Below, piece after piece: positions 8,672-17,573 of a stretch of 64,000 nt of DNA (position 1 is the first letter of the stretch; every line of letters starts with the position of its first letter). The notes beneath the pieces were generated by a model. That model saw nothing but the letters and a program-made list of their open reading frames with translations. It did not search any database and was not told the origin of the DNA. The position numbers and the translations under genes are program-made. Source of the DNA: Acidithiobacillus ferrianus (lineage in GTDB: Bacteria > Pseudomonadota > Gammaproteobacteria > Acidithiobacillales > Acidithiobacillaceae). The stretch spans positions 1 to 64,000 of the forward strand of contig NZ_WNJL01000022.1 of the NCBI RefSeq assembly GCF_010378095.1, written 5' to 3'.

Positions 8672-9553
8672 CTATGTGCTTTGCTGGAGTAAGGCGCCGA
8701 GATCCGCTGCCGCTTCGTGCGTTGCTTGATAACCCGCCATCACCGCCACCTCTCCTTTGTGAAACCCCAGGGTCTGGATGTTTTCCAGTTTGGGTGCCAA
8801 GATCAGATCAGCGCTGGCGAAGCGCATCTGCAGGTTCACCAGGTGGCTCTGCATGATTTCCACCGACCGGCGTAGCGCCTGTAGAATGTTCAGATCGGGG
8901 ATGACGGTATCCGCGATATCTTCGGTCGGCTCATCGCCGCCGGTGCGCGGCGCTGGAGGAGGGGACCACGCTCCTTCACGTTGGGTGCGGTGTACCAGCA
9001 CCGCGACTAAAGGCCCCGGGAAGAGCGCTCGGGCGACAGCAATCGGTACCGGATCAATCAACCCTCCATCCGCCAAGATTCGACCGCCATGGCGTTGCGG
9101 CGCCAGCATCACGGGTAGTGCGATGCTGGCGCGAACGGCGGGCAATGCCGGCCCGGAAGAGAGGATGACTTCCTGTCCGGTGACCATATCTGTTGCCACG
9201 CACGCGAAAGGCAGGGGAAAATCCTCAATCTGGCGGTCGCCGAGGCGGTCGTACAAGTATTGGGTGATGGCGACGCCTCGACTGAGGCCGCCGCCACCGA
9301 AGTCCGGGAAGAACAGGCGTAGTGTCCCCCACCAGCGGGTTGCACACGCCTCCGCCTCCAGTGTGGCTGTCGGCATGCCGGTACAGTAGAAAGCACCGAT
9401 CTCGGCGCCGATCGAGCAGCCGACGATCGCGCGGATGGGTATTTTCAGTTCCTCAAGGGCGCGAAGTACCCCGACATGCGCCAGACCGCGCGCGCCACCT
9501 GACCCCAGAACCAAGGTAATCCCGGGTTGTTGCTTCGCAAAATCCGTGGGCAT
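8672..9553 (-). CDS. Patatin-like phospholipase (RssA/NTE family)
   Basis: A 293-residue serine hydrolase of the bacterial patatin family. The oxyanion loop G-S-G-G-A-R-G appears near residue 18, the nucleophile elbow G-C-S-I-G near residue 45, and the catalytic aspartate in A-D-G-G-L near residue 165. These form the Ser-Asp dyad that cleaves acyl groups from phospholipids or lysophospholipids. It has no clear signal peptide. It is convergent with the diguanylate cyclase gene, with only 27 bases between their stops. Its physiological substrate is not evident. Confidence 0.85.
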   Translation of the reverse strand: MPTDFAKQQPGITLVLGSGGARGLAHVGVLRALEELKIPIRAIVGCSIGAEIGAFYCTGMPTATLEAEACATRWWGTLRLFFPDFGGGGLSRGVAITQYLYDRLGDRQIEDFPLPFACVATDMVTGQEVILSSGPALPAVRASIALPVMLAPQRHGGRILADGGLIDPVPIAVARALFPGPLVAVLVHRTQREGAWSPPPAPRTGGDEPTEDIADTVIPDLNILQALRRSVEIMQSHLVNLQMRFASADLILAPKLENIQTLGFHKGEVAVMAGYQATHEAAADLGALLQQST

Positions 9554-9670
9554 CCAGTGGGAACCTCCGCTTCATTTCGCCCCGGTTAACGGATCGTGAC
9601 CGCCCGAAACCTACGGAATGGGTACCACCAACCTGTGTGAGTGGCCATAGGGATGGCGGATCGATGCGCA

Positions 9671-9702
9671 AAACGAAAAAAGCGCCGTCCGAGAGCGGCG
9701 CC
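9671..9702 (-). terminator. Rho-independent terminator of the cold-shock gene
   Basis: Read on the minus strand, GCGCCG pairs with CGGCGC (9701-9696 and 9687-9682) around an eight-base loop and is followed by TTTTTTCGTTTT. It lies about 25 bases past the csp stop codon. This is a standard intrinsic terminator. Confidence 0.85.
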
Positions 9703-9726
9703 CTGTGGCGATCATCCAAACAAGGA

Positions 9727-9930
9727 TTATGCCTCGCGTACGTCCTCAGCCTGCATACCCTTTGGTCCGCGCACGCTATTGAATGTGACACGCGCACCTT
9801 CCGTCAGGGTCTTAAAGCCGTTGCCTTGTATGGCGGAATGATGCACAAACACATCCTCCTTGCCATCTTCCGGGGTGATAAAGCCAAAACCCTTGCTATC
9901 ATTGAACCACTTTACCGTACCAGTTGCCAT
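9727..9930 (-). CDS. Cold-shock domain protein (CspA family)
   Basis: A 67-residue protein consisting of a single cold-shock domain. The RNP-1-like K-G-F-G-F-I and RNP-2-like V-F-V-H-H motifs are present at about residues 13-18 and 27-31. Such proteins bind single-stranded RNA or DNA and act as RNA chaperones. Length and sequence fit the family exactly. The gene has its own probable promoter about 50 bases upstream and a strong terminator, so it is monocistronic. Which paralogue it corresponds to (CspA, CspD and so on) cannot be told. Confidence 0.96.
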   Translation of the reverse strand: MATGTVKWFNDSKGFGFITPEDGKEDVFVHHSAIQGNGFKTLTEGARVTFNSVRGPKGMQAEDVREA

Positions 9931-9978
9931 GTGAAGAACTTCCTATTGCGTTGAATCTGGACCATTTGTCCAACTGGG

Positions 9979-10007
9979 ATAGTAAGATGTTTTGTTCCGG
10001 TGCGCAA
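9979..10007 (-). promoter_or_regulatory. Probable sigma-70 promoter of the csp gene
   Basis: On the minus strand TTGCGC (10007-10002) and TACTAT (9984-9979) are separated by exactly 17 bases. Transcription would start about 40 bases before the csp ATG. The -35 box matches the consensus at four of six positions. Confidence 0.5.
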
Positions 10008-10068
10008 GGATATCTTCCCGCACAATGTGCCGCCGCCAGGTTCGGCGGATCAGTTGTGCTGGGCGCTA

Positions 10069-11010
10069 TTACACCACATGTTCAGAGGCCAGGGCACAGG
10101 GATGTCCCGGATCGCCCATTTCCACCTGTAGGGTGGGATGCCCGATGTGAAAGCGGGTGCTCAATTCGTTGCCGATCTGGTTCAGAAGCCCGTCACCCGG
10201 ATAGCCGTTTGGCATGACCAGGTGGGCGGTCAACGCTGTTTCCGTGGTGCTCATGGCCCAGATGTGCAGGTCATGGACGGCCACCACGTCAGGCAGGGCA
10301 GAAAGATAGGTGCGCACCGCGTCCGTGTCGATGCCTTCGGGTACACCATGCAAGGCCAAGCGGGTGGAGTCTCTGAGGAGTCCCCAAGTGGCTATCACGA
10401 TCACCATGCTGATGAGTAGGCTGACCGCGGAATCTAGCCAAAACCAATGCATAAAGAATATGACGATTCCGGCGACCACGACCCCAAGCGAGATGACCGC
10501 ATCACTGGCCATGTGTAGAAATGCCGCCCGAATGTTCAGGTCAACCTTGCGTCCGGCGATGAAAAGTAGCGCTGTACCCGTATTGACCAGTACACCGAAG
10601 GCGGCCACACCGATGATTATACGGCTCGCAACCGGGGTGGGGTGCAGCAAGCGTTCGATGGCTTCCCACGCGATCCCACCGGTCACCACCAGCAGAAAGA
10701 CGGCGTTGGTCAAAGCCGCCAAAATAGACGAACTACGCAGTCCATAGGTGAATCGGCCTGAGGGAGGGCGGCGCGCCAAAGTACTCGCCCCCCAGGCCAT
10801 GACCAGCCCAAGCACATCACTGAGATTATGTCCGGCATCCGCCAGCAGGGCCAGAGAATGCCCGATCACCCCGAATACCGCTTCGACCACGACGAAACTC
10901 AGGTTGAGCGCTACACCGATGGCGAAGGCGCGGCCATGGCCCGCCGAGCCATGGGTATGTCCATGGCTATGGGATACATGTCCGTGCATGTGATGAGGTC
11001 CGGAAGTCAT
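10069..11010 (-). CDS. Cation diffusion facilitator (CzcD/ZitB-type zinc exporter)
   Basis: A 313-residue inner-membrane transporter with six predicted membrane helices (about residues 28-205) and a cytoplasmic C-terminal domain. The N-terminus is His-rich (H-M-H-G-H-V-S-H-S-H-G-H) and helix 2 carries the H-N-L-S-D metal site (about residue 60). Both are typical of CzcD/ZitB proteins, which exchange Zn2+ or Cd2+ for protons. Heavy-metal efflux fits a mineral-associated acidophile, but metal specificity cannot be fixed from these motifs. The neighbouring csp gene has its own promoter. Confidence 0.9.
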   Translation of the reverse strand: MTSGPHHMHGHVSHSHGHTHGSAGHGRAFAIGVALNLSFVVVEAVFGVIGHSLALLADAGHNLSDVLGLVMAWGASTLARRPPSGRFTYGLRSSSILAALTNAVFLLVVTGGIAWEAIERLLHPTPVASRIIIGVAAFGVLVNTGTALLFIAGRKVDLNIRAAFLHMASDAVISLGVVVAGIVIFFMHWFWLDSAVSLLISMVIVIATWGLLRDSTRLALHGVPEGIDTDAVRTYLSALPDVVAVHDLHIWAMSTTETALTAHLVMPNGYPGDGLLNQIGNELSTRFHIGHPTLQVEMGDPGHPCALASEHVV

Positions 11011-11246
11011 ATCTGTCTCCTTCGACGCTTGATCCAGAGTACCATTAGAAACCCTGTGGCCCCTCCATGGTCAGGTGGCTATGGTAGTGGATGCGCATTT
11101 ATTTGGTCCAGGTTGTGGGTGCGGTTTCAGGTTCTCCAGTTGCTGGAGCAACCGCTTGGACGATTGTACGGTATTCCCCATGAGTTGGCGATCGCTGCTC
11201 ATGGAGATGCTTGCGCGCGTCATTAAAGAGTCTAAAAGAACCTACA

Positions 11247-12728
11247 TCAGTAGGCCCCGTTGCGTGCAAAAACGACCTTCACCGTGCGTAACAGAATCAC
11301 GATATCATACCAAAGGGACCAGTTTTTCACATACCAGGCATCCAGGTCCGCGCGATCCGCAAAGGTCGTTTCAGAGCGTCCGCTCACCTGCCACAGACCT
11401 GTGATACCCGGTTTTACCTGGGTATATAAATGGATGCTGTCACCATAGCGGTGTAACTCACGATTTAACAGCGGCCGTGGTCCGACCAGGCTCATCTGAC
11501 CTTTCAGCACATTGAAGAGTTGGGGAAGTTCATCGAGACTGGCGCGCCGCAGCAAACGTCCGATTCGTGTCACCCTGGGATCGTTGCGCAACTTGTAATT
11601 TCGCTCATATTCTGAGGCGATTTCAGGATGAGACTGTAAATATTCAGTCAGGCGAACCTCGGCATCGAGAACCATGCTTCTGAACTTCAAACACATGAAG
11701 GGTTTCCCATCCCTGCCGATGCGTTCTTGGAGAAAAAAAATGGAACCTTTATCCTCGGCATGAATCCGCCAGGCCAAAAACAGCAGGAGTGGCGAGAGCG
11801 CAATGACAAGGAGTGATGCGGCAATCAAATCGAAGATCCGTTTTAAAAGCCGGGGTCCTGGTCGTGCTAAATTGTCCCGCACCCTCAACATGAACACTTC
11901 TTGACTAAAAAAGTGCATTATTTCCAGGCCAAACAACGGGAGCCCTCGTAATGGCGGCGCGATGGTCAACCGCGGGTAGCTCAACCCCAGTGCGCGAACG
12001 AGTTGTTCCTGCGCTTCCCACTGATCCATATCCAGTGCGAGAACGACATGCGGGTTGCCTAAATCGGCGAGTTGTCCCAGGGGATTGTTCCCCAAAGATT
12101 CGACTCCCACCTCAGGAGGCACCTTGCCCGGAGAGGGAGTGCTGCAACCGCGGGGCACGAGCATTTTCTTGACGGAATAGCCCAACAGCGGCTCGCTGGC
12201 GATGGCCCGCATAGCTTCCACGGCATTGGGGCCGCTACCGATCAGTACCACGGGCCGTGCCCAGGCACCTAGGCGGACCAGACCCCAACGTATGGAATGT
12301 CTGAAGATGGGTAAAAGCAATAAGACGAGCGCCCAGGTTGAAAACAGCCAAAGGCGGGAAAGAGGCCATTTTCCGATGAACGCGATCGCGGCATTCAATG
12401 CGATAAAAATGGTGAGCACCGCCAAGACATCGCCTGCCTCATCCCAGAATGCTTTGCGCTGGGCGTAGTGACCCTTGAGAGAAAAACTGGTAATAACGGA
12501 TACAGTGAGTAGCAGAAATAGCAGGAGATTGATTTGCGCTAAAGTTCCCCACCAGTGAAAGAGCACCCAGATGGGATCCAATCCGTAATATATCGCGTGC
12601 GACAGCCTCGCAAAGTAAAAAGCCAAAAGGAACGCAACGATATCTCCTAGGGCCAGAGCATAAGGAACCCAGTGAGACCATTGTAGCGTCGTATTGATTC
12701 TTGCCGTCGATTTAATGGTAACCACCAC
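11247..12728 (-). CDS. Polyprenyl-phosphate sugar phosphotransferase (WbaP/GumD type), starts EPS repeat unit
   Basis: This enzyme should transfer a sugar-1-phosphate from a UDP-sugar to undecaprenyl phosphate, the first committed step of EPS unit assembly. The N-terminal third holds about five membrane helices. A Rossmann-like block begins at L-I-G-S-G-P-N-A-V. The C-terminal bacterial sugar-transferase domain has K-R-I-F-D, the K-F-R-S-M block, D-E-L-P-Q and S-L-V-G-P-R-P. The start is uncertain: GTG codons at 12728 and 12725 follow a GGGGA box and give about 493 residues, close to GumD; the frame stays open to 12908. It lies last in the minus-strand EPS arm. Confidence 0.85.
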   Translation of the reverse strand: MVVTIKSTARINTTLQWSHWVPYALALGDIVAFLLAFYFARLSHAIYYGLDPIWVLFHWWGTLAQINLLLFLLLTVSVITSFSLKGHYAQRKAFWDEAGDVLAVLTIFIALNAAIAFIGKWPLSRLWLFSTWALVLLLLPIFRHSIRWGLVRLGAWARPVVLIGSGPNAVEAMRAIASEPLLGYSVKKMLVPRGCSTPSPGKVPPEVGVESLGNNPLGQLADLGNPHVVLALDMDQWEAQEQLVRALGLSYPRLTIAPPLRGLPLFGLEIMHFFSQEVFMLRVRDNLARPGPRLLKRIFDLIAASLLVIALSPLLLFLAWRIHAEDKGSIFFLQERIGRDGKPFMCLKFRSMVLDAEVRLTEYLQSHPEIASEYERNYKLRNDPRVTRIGRLLRRASLDELPQLFNVLKGQMSLVGPRPLLNRELHRYGDSIHLYTQVKPGITGLWQVSGRSETTFADRADLDAWYVKNWSLWYDIVILLRTVKVVFARNGAY

Positions 12729-12933
12729 ATTTCCCCGTTTTGTCTTATCTGAAGTGGTACGGATTGGCGAACGGCGCATTCCGTTATAACCTGCTCCAGA
12801 CATTTTGGCTTCATGCCAAAGATCGGGAGCAGTAGGATAGCCCTGCCAGTGTTCCGAAAGCAATATGACCCTCCGGGTGCGGTGAGTTGAGTGCTGAAGA
12901 AAGCGCACGCCCCGGTCAAATGTTTACCCTCTT

Positions 12934-14106
12934 TTATGGTGAGGTGCTCAGAATGGGATGCCCCACCGTTTGCAGGGGAACCTGAATGACTTCATCCAGC
13001 CTCGTGTACATGCCTTCGAGAGAAAAACGCCGTAGGGCGGACTCCCGGCCGCAACGGCCCATGGTTGCCGCGGCTTCCGGATTGTCGATGACGCTCATGA
13101 CGGAATGACTGAGCGCCTGTACATCTCCTGGTGCGTACAGCACCCCAGTCACACCATGTTCGATGATTTCATTGGGGCCGCCGGTTTGGCTGGCAACCAC
13201 CGGTTTGCCCGCAAGCATCCCTTCGACTACTACCCGACCGAAGGGCTCAGGGGCGATGGAAGTATGTGCCACGACATCGCAAGCGCCCATGAGACTGGGG
13301 ATATCTTTCTGAAAGTCCAGAAACTTGACGCGCTCGCTCAATCCGAAGTCGTGCACATCGCGACGAAGACTTTCGGCATAGGTATCCTCTCCGAAGAGGG
13401 GGCTTCCGACGATCATTCCTTGCACCGCGGGCATTTGCGTCAGGGCGCGTAAAAAAACGTCTTGTCCCTTCCAGGGGGCGAGCCGTCCAAACAAGCCGAC
13501 CAGCGGACGTTTGTCAAAACCCAGTTGCCGTCGCGTATTGGCGTTTTCTGCCTTGCTGGATCGGCCATATGTTGCCGTATCGAAGGCGTTGTAGACGAGA
13601 TGTACGTCCTTTTCCCGTGATGTAAGCGCGATGAGCGAGTCCCGTGTTGCTTCGGAGTTGACCAGAATCTGATTCGATCTGCGCGCTGTATATTTTGCGG
13701 CAAAGAGCTGGGCTCGACCAAAGTGTTCTGAGGTCAGGATGTCATGGAGGTACCAAATGACGGGTTTTTTGGATAAGTGGCTTGCCAGCACCGACAGAAG
13801 CCCGGCTTTTTGTGAATTCGCAAAGATGTAATCGAAGTTCTTGGCCTCTACGGCCAAGTCCCTGGCCATTTTAACCATGGCTGCCACACTCGTTAACGGA
13901 ATCCGCGAGCTACGTCTTATGCAACTTATAGATTGTGCAGATTTTATAATGCCAACAGGCACATCACGTTGTTGTAGTTCACTAACCAATGGCCCATCTT
14001 CAAATAAGATAACCTTGCTCTCGGTGCGGTAATGTTTAACGATTTCAAGTAATGCCAATTCGCCACCACCGAGTTTCGCCGTCTGGTCAACAAATAATAT
14101 TTTCAT
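12934..14106 (-). CDS. Glycosyltransferase family 4
   Basis: A 390-residue GT-B fold enzyme. The N-terminal domain opens with KILFVDQTAKLGGGE, the glycine-rich loop common in GT4. The C-terminal domain shows the G-R-L-A-P-W-K-G-Q-D segment, then P-E-P-F-G-R-V-V-V-E-G-M (the E-x7-E donor site region) and a following G-K-P-V-V-A-S. It should add a sugar to the lipid-linked EPS unit in the cytoplasm; donor and linkage are unknown. Its ATG overlaps the previous gene's stop by four bases, so translation is coupled to the neighbouring glycosyltransferase. Confidence 0.88.
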   Translation of the reverse strand: MKILFVDQTAKLGGGELALLEIVKHYRTESKVILFEDGPLVSELQQRDVPVGIIKSAQSISCIRRSSRIPLTSVAAMVKMARDLAVEAKNFDYIFANSQKAGLLSVLASHLSKKPVIWYLHDILTSEHFGRAQLFAAKYTARRSNQILVNSEATRDSLIALTSREKDVHLVYNAFDTATYGRSSKAENANTRRQLGFDKRPLVGLFGRLAPWKGQDVFLRALTQMPAVQGMIVGSPLFGEDTYAESLRRDVHDFGLSERVKFLDFQKDIPSLMGACDVVAHTSIAPEPFGRVVVEGMLAGKPVVASQTGGPNEIIEHGVTGVLYAPGDVQALSHSVMSVIDNPEAAATMGRCGRESALRRFSLEGMYTRLDEVIQVPLQTVGHPILSTSP

Positions 14107-15257
14107 GACATGGCCTCCTTGTACAACTGAGCAATCTTTGGGGCTACATTAATCCAGTCATAGCGTTGGGAATGTGTACGGCATTCAGAAGTTGATGGTG
14201 TCGCTATGGCCCCCGACAGGATCTCGCTCATGGACCGTGCCATTGCGCTGGCGGTGGAATCATCGGTTACCCATTGCGGCGCGAAAGGGCGCACTATTTC
14301 TGGCAGTCCCCCTACGGGGGTAACCAGTACCGGTGTGCCGGAGGCCATGGATTCGACGGTGATCAGTCCAAATCCTTCCAAGGCTGTGGTGGGTACTACG
14401 GTGAAATCTGCTGCGCGATAAGCGGCAGGGAGATCTTGATCTGCGAGAAAGCCAAGAAATTTAACGTGATTGGTGAGCCCGAGTGATTCGGTCATTCTCG
14501 CCAGTTCGTGAGCCATGCCGCCTACACCGGCAACCATGAGCAGCACGTCCGGGAAACGTGCTTTGACCGTGACGAGCGCGGTGAGCAAGTTTTCTATACC
14601 CATGCGCCGGGAGAGTCTTCGGACCACAAGAATGATTGGTCTATATCTAGGCCAGCCCAGAATATTTCTTGCCTCAGTGCGGGCTATGGGCTGATCGAAA
14701 CGCCGGGTATCAATCGCGCCTGGTATGACCGCGATCTTTTCTGGTGAAACTCCGTATTCATTGGTCAGTATTTCTTTGAAGGCGTTGGAGAGCACGATCA
14801 GTCGAGTGGCGCGACGATACACCGAGTTTTCTATGAAATATTTAATGAGGGAGCGATTCTTGCCCTGCTCCATGGCCGCTTCACCGGCCCATGGACCCTG
14901 AAAATGCACTACCAGAGGCTGGTGCGACAACAGATCCGTTGCGGGAAATCCATATAATGCAAAGTGCACGCAAATGATATCTGGACGAAATTCATTGATT
15001 ATCTTCTTCAAGGCACTGCGTGCCCTGTACCAGCGCTGTGGCAGTGAGCTCCGTGCCTCTGAAAATGCTACGATATTATCGTTGGTGTCACGCGTGATGG
15101 CTTTACTGCCGATGACCAGCCCACGGCTATGAAAACCCAAGGCGGGCAATCTGTTAAAAAGATCGTAATAGTATCTCTCCAATCCTCCAGGACGCTCTGG
15201 AAACCAAGAGGATCCTAGCTGAACCGTTCTGATCGCAGACGAGAGATCCGGCTCCAT
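14103..15257 (-). CDS. Glycosyltransferase family 4
   Basis: A GT4 enzyme of about 384 residues from ATG 15257. The N-terminal S-S-W-F-P-E-R-P-G-G-L-E-R motif and the C-terminal V-V-R-R-L-S-R-R and E-G-F-G-L-I-T-V-E-S-M segments mark the two Rossmann domains and the donor site. The reading frame continues upstream to a GTG at 15335, through a run of eight G on the coding strand, but those 26 residues look unlike a protein N-terminus. It is the first certain gene of the minus-strand EPS arm and is coupled to the next GT4 by a four-base overlap. Acceptor and donor are unknown. Confidence 0.85.
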   Translation of the reverse strand: MEPDLSSAIRTVQLGSSWFPERPGGLERYYYDLFNRLPALGFHSRGLVIGSKAITRDTNDNIVAFSEARSSLPQRWYRARSALKKIINEFRPDIICVHFALYGFPATDLLSHQPLVVHFQGPWAGEAAMEQGKNRSLIKYFIENSVYRRATRLIVLSNAFKEILTNEYGVSPEKIAVIPGAIDTRRFDQPIARTEARNILGWPRYRPIILVVRRLSRRMGIENLLTALVTVKARFPDVLLMVAGVGGMAHELARMTESLGLTNHVKFLGFLADQDLPAAYRAADFTVVPTTALEGFGLITVESMASGTPVLVTPVGGLPEIVRPFAPQWVTDDSTASAMARSMSEILSGAIATPSTSECRTHSQRYDWINVAPKIAQLYKEAMS

Positions 15258-15259
15258 AG

Positions 15260-15511
15260 CTATGATTTCATCCGCTGTTTCTTGGACCGTGAGGTGGTCG
15301 TCTCCAACGCATCGTGAAGTGGCGTCCCCCCCCACCCGGGATGGGGATCACAGACTGTGTAGATATCCGGATAGCTCGCAGAAGATGTGGCGCGTACGCG
15401 ATAGAAAAAAATGGGAGTCCGCGTTTTTTCGTCGGGCACTAATGTGTTTTTGGTTTCAAGGAATTCATCGACCTGTTGCGGTTTTATCGAGGTACCATTG
15501 AGCGTGAGCAT
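15260..15511 (-). CDS. Small hypothetical protein, 83 aa, leading the minus-strand EPS arm
   Basis: Not recognised. The frame starts at ATG 15511 with an AAGGA-like site about ten bases upstream and ends two bases before the start of the GT4 gene. Residues 1-60 have balanced composition (for example PDEKTRTPIFFYRVRAT); the last 25 are basic and Ser/Thr-rich. A run of eight G on the coding strand (15333-15326) lies inside it. A one-base slip there would join this frame to the GT4 reading frame. It could be a real small protein, a leader, or the displaced N-terminus of the glycosyltransferase. Confidence 0.4.
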   Translation of the reverse strand: MLTLNGTSIKPQQVDEFLETKNTLVPDEKTRTPIFFYRVRATSSASYPDIYTVCDPHPGWGGTPLHDALETTTSRSKKQRMKS

Positions 15512-15642
15512 TGCCGTAGTCCTTACAAGTGCTGCGCGGATGCATAGGTGAGAAACGGGTGGAGTGGGGTATGAGCGGTTTCTTTTTGCTGTTTTATTAA
15601 CCTTGACCTACCCGCGACTACTCCTGCTCACAAGACCTCATA

Positions 15643-15658
15643 AGCATTTTATATGCCA
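15643..15658 (-). promoter_or_regulatory. Possible sigma-54 promoter for the minus-strand EPS arm
   Basis: On the minus strand the sequence reads TGGCAT-N5-ATGCT, with the -24 GG and -12 GC separated by exactly ten bases, as RpoN promoters require. It differs from TGGCAC-N5-TTGCW at two positions. The start of transcription would be about 120 bases before the ATG at 15511. Confidence 0.4.
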
Positions 15659-16311
15659 CTCTAATAGTTAAGTAAAAACATATAGATATGGATTATTTCA
15701 GCGATTCTGTGGTCTATTGAGATGTAACGAACATGATACAAAATAGGGTCATTTCCACCTTGCTTACCCCCCAACTCTCTAGTGTTATTGATAAAAGTTA
15801 TGAATAGGTCGTCGGGCAGAGGTGTGTTAAGAGTGTTACGATGCGGGAGAAACACGTGGTGGGGAGAGGACACCCGCCTGCCATATCCTCGGATATTGGC
15901 CATCGAGGGCAACCGGGAGGTTTTTCACCCCGTGATGGCAAAGTTACTGGTCCTGTAGGCCGGTGCTCGGCGAAGATTTTCGTTTCGGGAATGATCTTGA
16001 TGGGGCGGCAGGGAGGTTGGGAATGTGTCTGGATGCGGCAAAGATGATGCAGTTTGTAAATCTCGTGCAACATTTTGGCGGGGTCATACTCCATAGCCCT
16101 CCGAAACCACGCTCTAGTCTGAGGTGGGGTAACACCGCATCCAAGGTGATCAGTATGATCGGCACCTTGCGCCCATAAAAATGAAAACCAAATAAAAGAG
16201 GAGGTTGTAATCATATCTTATGTTGAGCTGGGAGGCCGACCGACCGGTCGCCCTGACATGGAGAGGCCACTCGTTATATTTCGCGTTATATCACCATGTG
16301 TTGGCGCGGTA

Positions 16312-16327
16312 TGGCGCGATAATTGCT
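16312..16327 (+). promoter_or_regulatory. Probable sigma-54 promoter for the plus-strand EPS arm
   Basis: TGGCGC-N5-TTGCT, one mismatch from the RpoN consensus TGGCAC-N5-TTGCW, with GG and GC exactly ten bases apart. Transcription would start near 16338, giving a leader of about 110 bases before the wza/gumB-like ATG at 16449. Confidence 0.55.
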
Positions 16328-16448
16328 TGGATACAGGACGGTTTGGAGGAAGGCGAGTGGTGTGACAGATCGGCGCTTTTCGACTATATGCCATCAGGCA
16401 ACCCAGGCCGCCGTGGGCGTGTCCCCTGTTCAGTATGAGAGGTCGTTA

Positions 16449-17564
16449 ATGCGAATGCACACTTCAAGGCCGGTTCGGTGTGGCTCGGCTTCCTGCCGGT
16501 CGGTCACCGTTAAATCGCTGCGCAACCTGTTAGTGCTGGGCGTCTTGGCGGCCGCTCTTGCGGGATGCGCGGGAATCGCTCCGGTCGGACCTAATGTTGC
16601 TGTGCAAAAGTTACCGAGTCCGGTCGTCGCGAACAAATCCGAGACACTGGCTCCGCAATTGGTTAACCACCTGTTACATCCGTCTATAACCTACCGCCTT
16701 GGCGCCGGAGACGTGGTATCCGTTTCCGTATATCTCCATCCCACGCTGTCCGTGCCGTTTGGCGATAGTTCGGTCGGCCTGCCCGGCGCTTTGGTCAGCA
16801 ACAATGGTAACCTTCAATTGCCCCTGCTCGGTTTGGTGCACGTCGACGGGTTGACGACTTCCCAATTACAGACCCGCCTGACAAAGTTGTATGCCCACTA
16901 CGTGGTCGATCCGGATGTTACCGTGCAGCTTCAAGTCGCCCACAGTATTCGCTACTACCTGCTGGGGGCGTTCACGGCGCCGGGCCTGAAATTCTCTGAT
17001 CGTCGCCTGACTCTGTTGGATGCCATGGCCCTTGGAGGGAGTGTGAACCTGCCTGATGCGGATTTGCGCGGGGCGTATGTCGTGCAGCAGGGCAAAAAAT
17101 TGCCAGTGAATTTTCATCAACTCATCATGGATGGGAATCTGGGGCAAAACATTTCCCTGGCGAGCGGTGACACGGTGGTGGTACCCAGCATCTCCACCAT
17201 GCGGGCTTACGTTTTTGGCGCGGTCGCGAAACCTGGGGCGATACCTTTTGTCGATGGGCGTTTAGGGTTGCTGCAAGCGTTGTCGGCGGCGGGCATGGAT
17301 ACCACGTCACTCACCAACGCCCGTTTGAGCGACCTCCGCATCATCCGTTCCGAAGGCGCCAGTGGTGAATTGATCATTGTCAACGCGCGGGCCATTCTCG
17401 AAGGGAAGGCTGCACCTTTCTACCTGAAATCGGGCGACATTGTGTATGTTCCGCAGACGGCCATCAGCAGTTGGAACCAGGCCATTCAGTTGATTCTGCC
17501 TTCACTGCAGGCCATAGCGGGTGTGCTGAACCCATTCGTATCCATCAAGTATCTGTCGCAATAG
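16449..17564 (+). CDS. Polysaccharide export outer-membrane lipoprotein (Wza/GumB-like)
   Basis: A 371-residue protein beginning with a basic N-terminus and a lipoprotein signal ending in the lipobox L-A-G-C (Cys at about residue 40). Next comes the poly-export domain, opening with YRLGAGDVVSVSVYLHP (about residues 78-94) and including NNGNLQLPLLGLVHVDGLT. After it come SLBB-like repeats (YYLLGAF..PG and YVFGAVAKPG). Such proteins form the outer-membrane channel for capsule or EPS. The start is set by GAGAGG seven bases upstream and by the signal peptide. It is first in the plus-strand EPS arm, ten bases before the kinase gene. Confidence 0.9.
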   Translation: MRMHTSRPVRCGSASCRSVTVKSLRNLLVLGVLAAALAGCAGIAPVGPNVAVQKLPSPVVANKSETLAPQLVNHLLHPSITYRLGAGDVVSVSVYLHPTLSVPFGDSSVGLPGALVSNNGNLQLPLLGLVHVDGLTTSQLQTRLTKLYAHYVVDPDVTVQLQVAHSIRYYLLGAFTAPGLKFSDRRLTLLDAMALGGSVNLPDADLRGAYVVQQGKKLPVNFHQLIMDGNLGQNISLASGDTVVVPSISTMRAYVFGAVAKPGAIPFVDGRLGLLQALSAAGMDTTSLTNARLSDLRIIRSEGASGELIIVNARAILEGKAAPFYLKSGDIVYVPQTAISSWNQAIQLILPSLQAIAGVLNPFVSIKYLSQ

Positions 17565-17573
17565 GATGATCCC

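Larger units (their letters stand above)
15512..16448. other. Large divergent control region of the EPS locus
   Basis: About 940 bases between the two EPS arms. I find no convincing gene: the frames present have no recognisable domains and poor start sites. The left half is AT-rich. It contains two divergent sigma-54-like promoters (15643-15658 minus, 16312-16327 plus) and a perfect ten-base palindrome CGACCGGTCG at 16241-16250, about 65 bases upstream of the plus-strand element, where an enhancer-binding protein might sit. A small plus-strand frame at 16220-16438 cannot be excluded. Confidence 0.5.

Noticed and set aside
15661..16438. Small frames in the EPS divergent region (15661-15912, 15798-16214 minus; 15841-16047, 16220-16438 plus)
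   Set aside because: Mutually overlapping, unusual composition, no recognisable domains; only 16220-16438 has a partly plausible start and it overlaps the sigma-54-like promoter.
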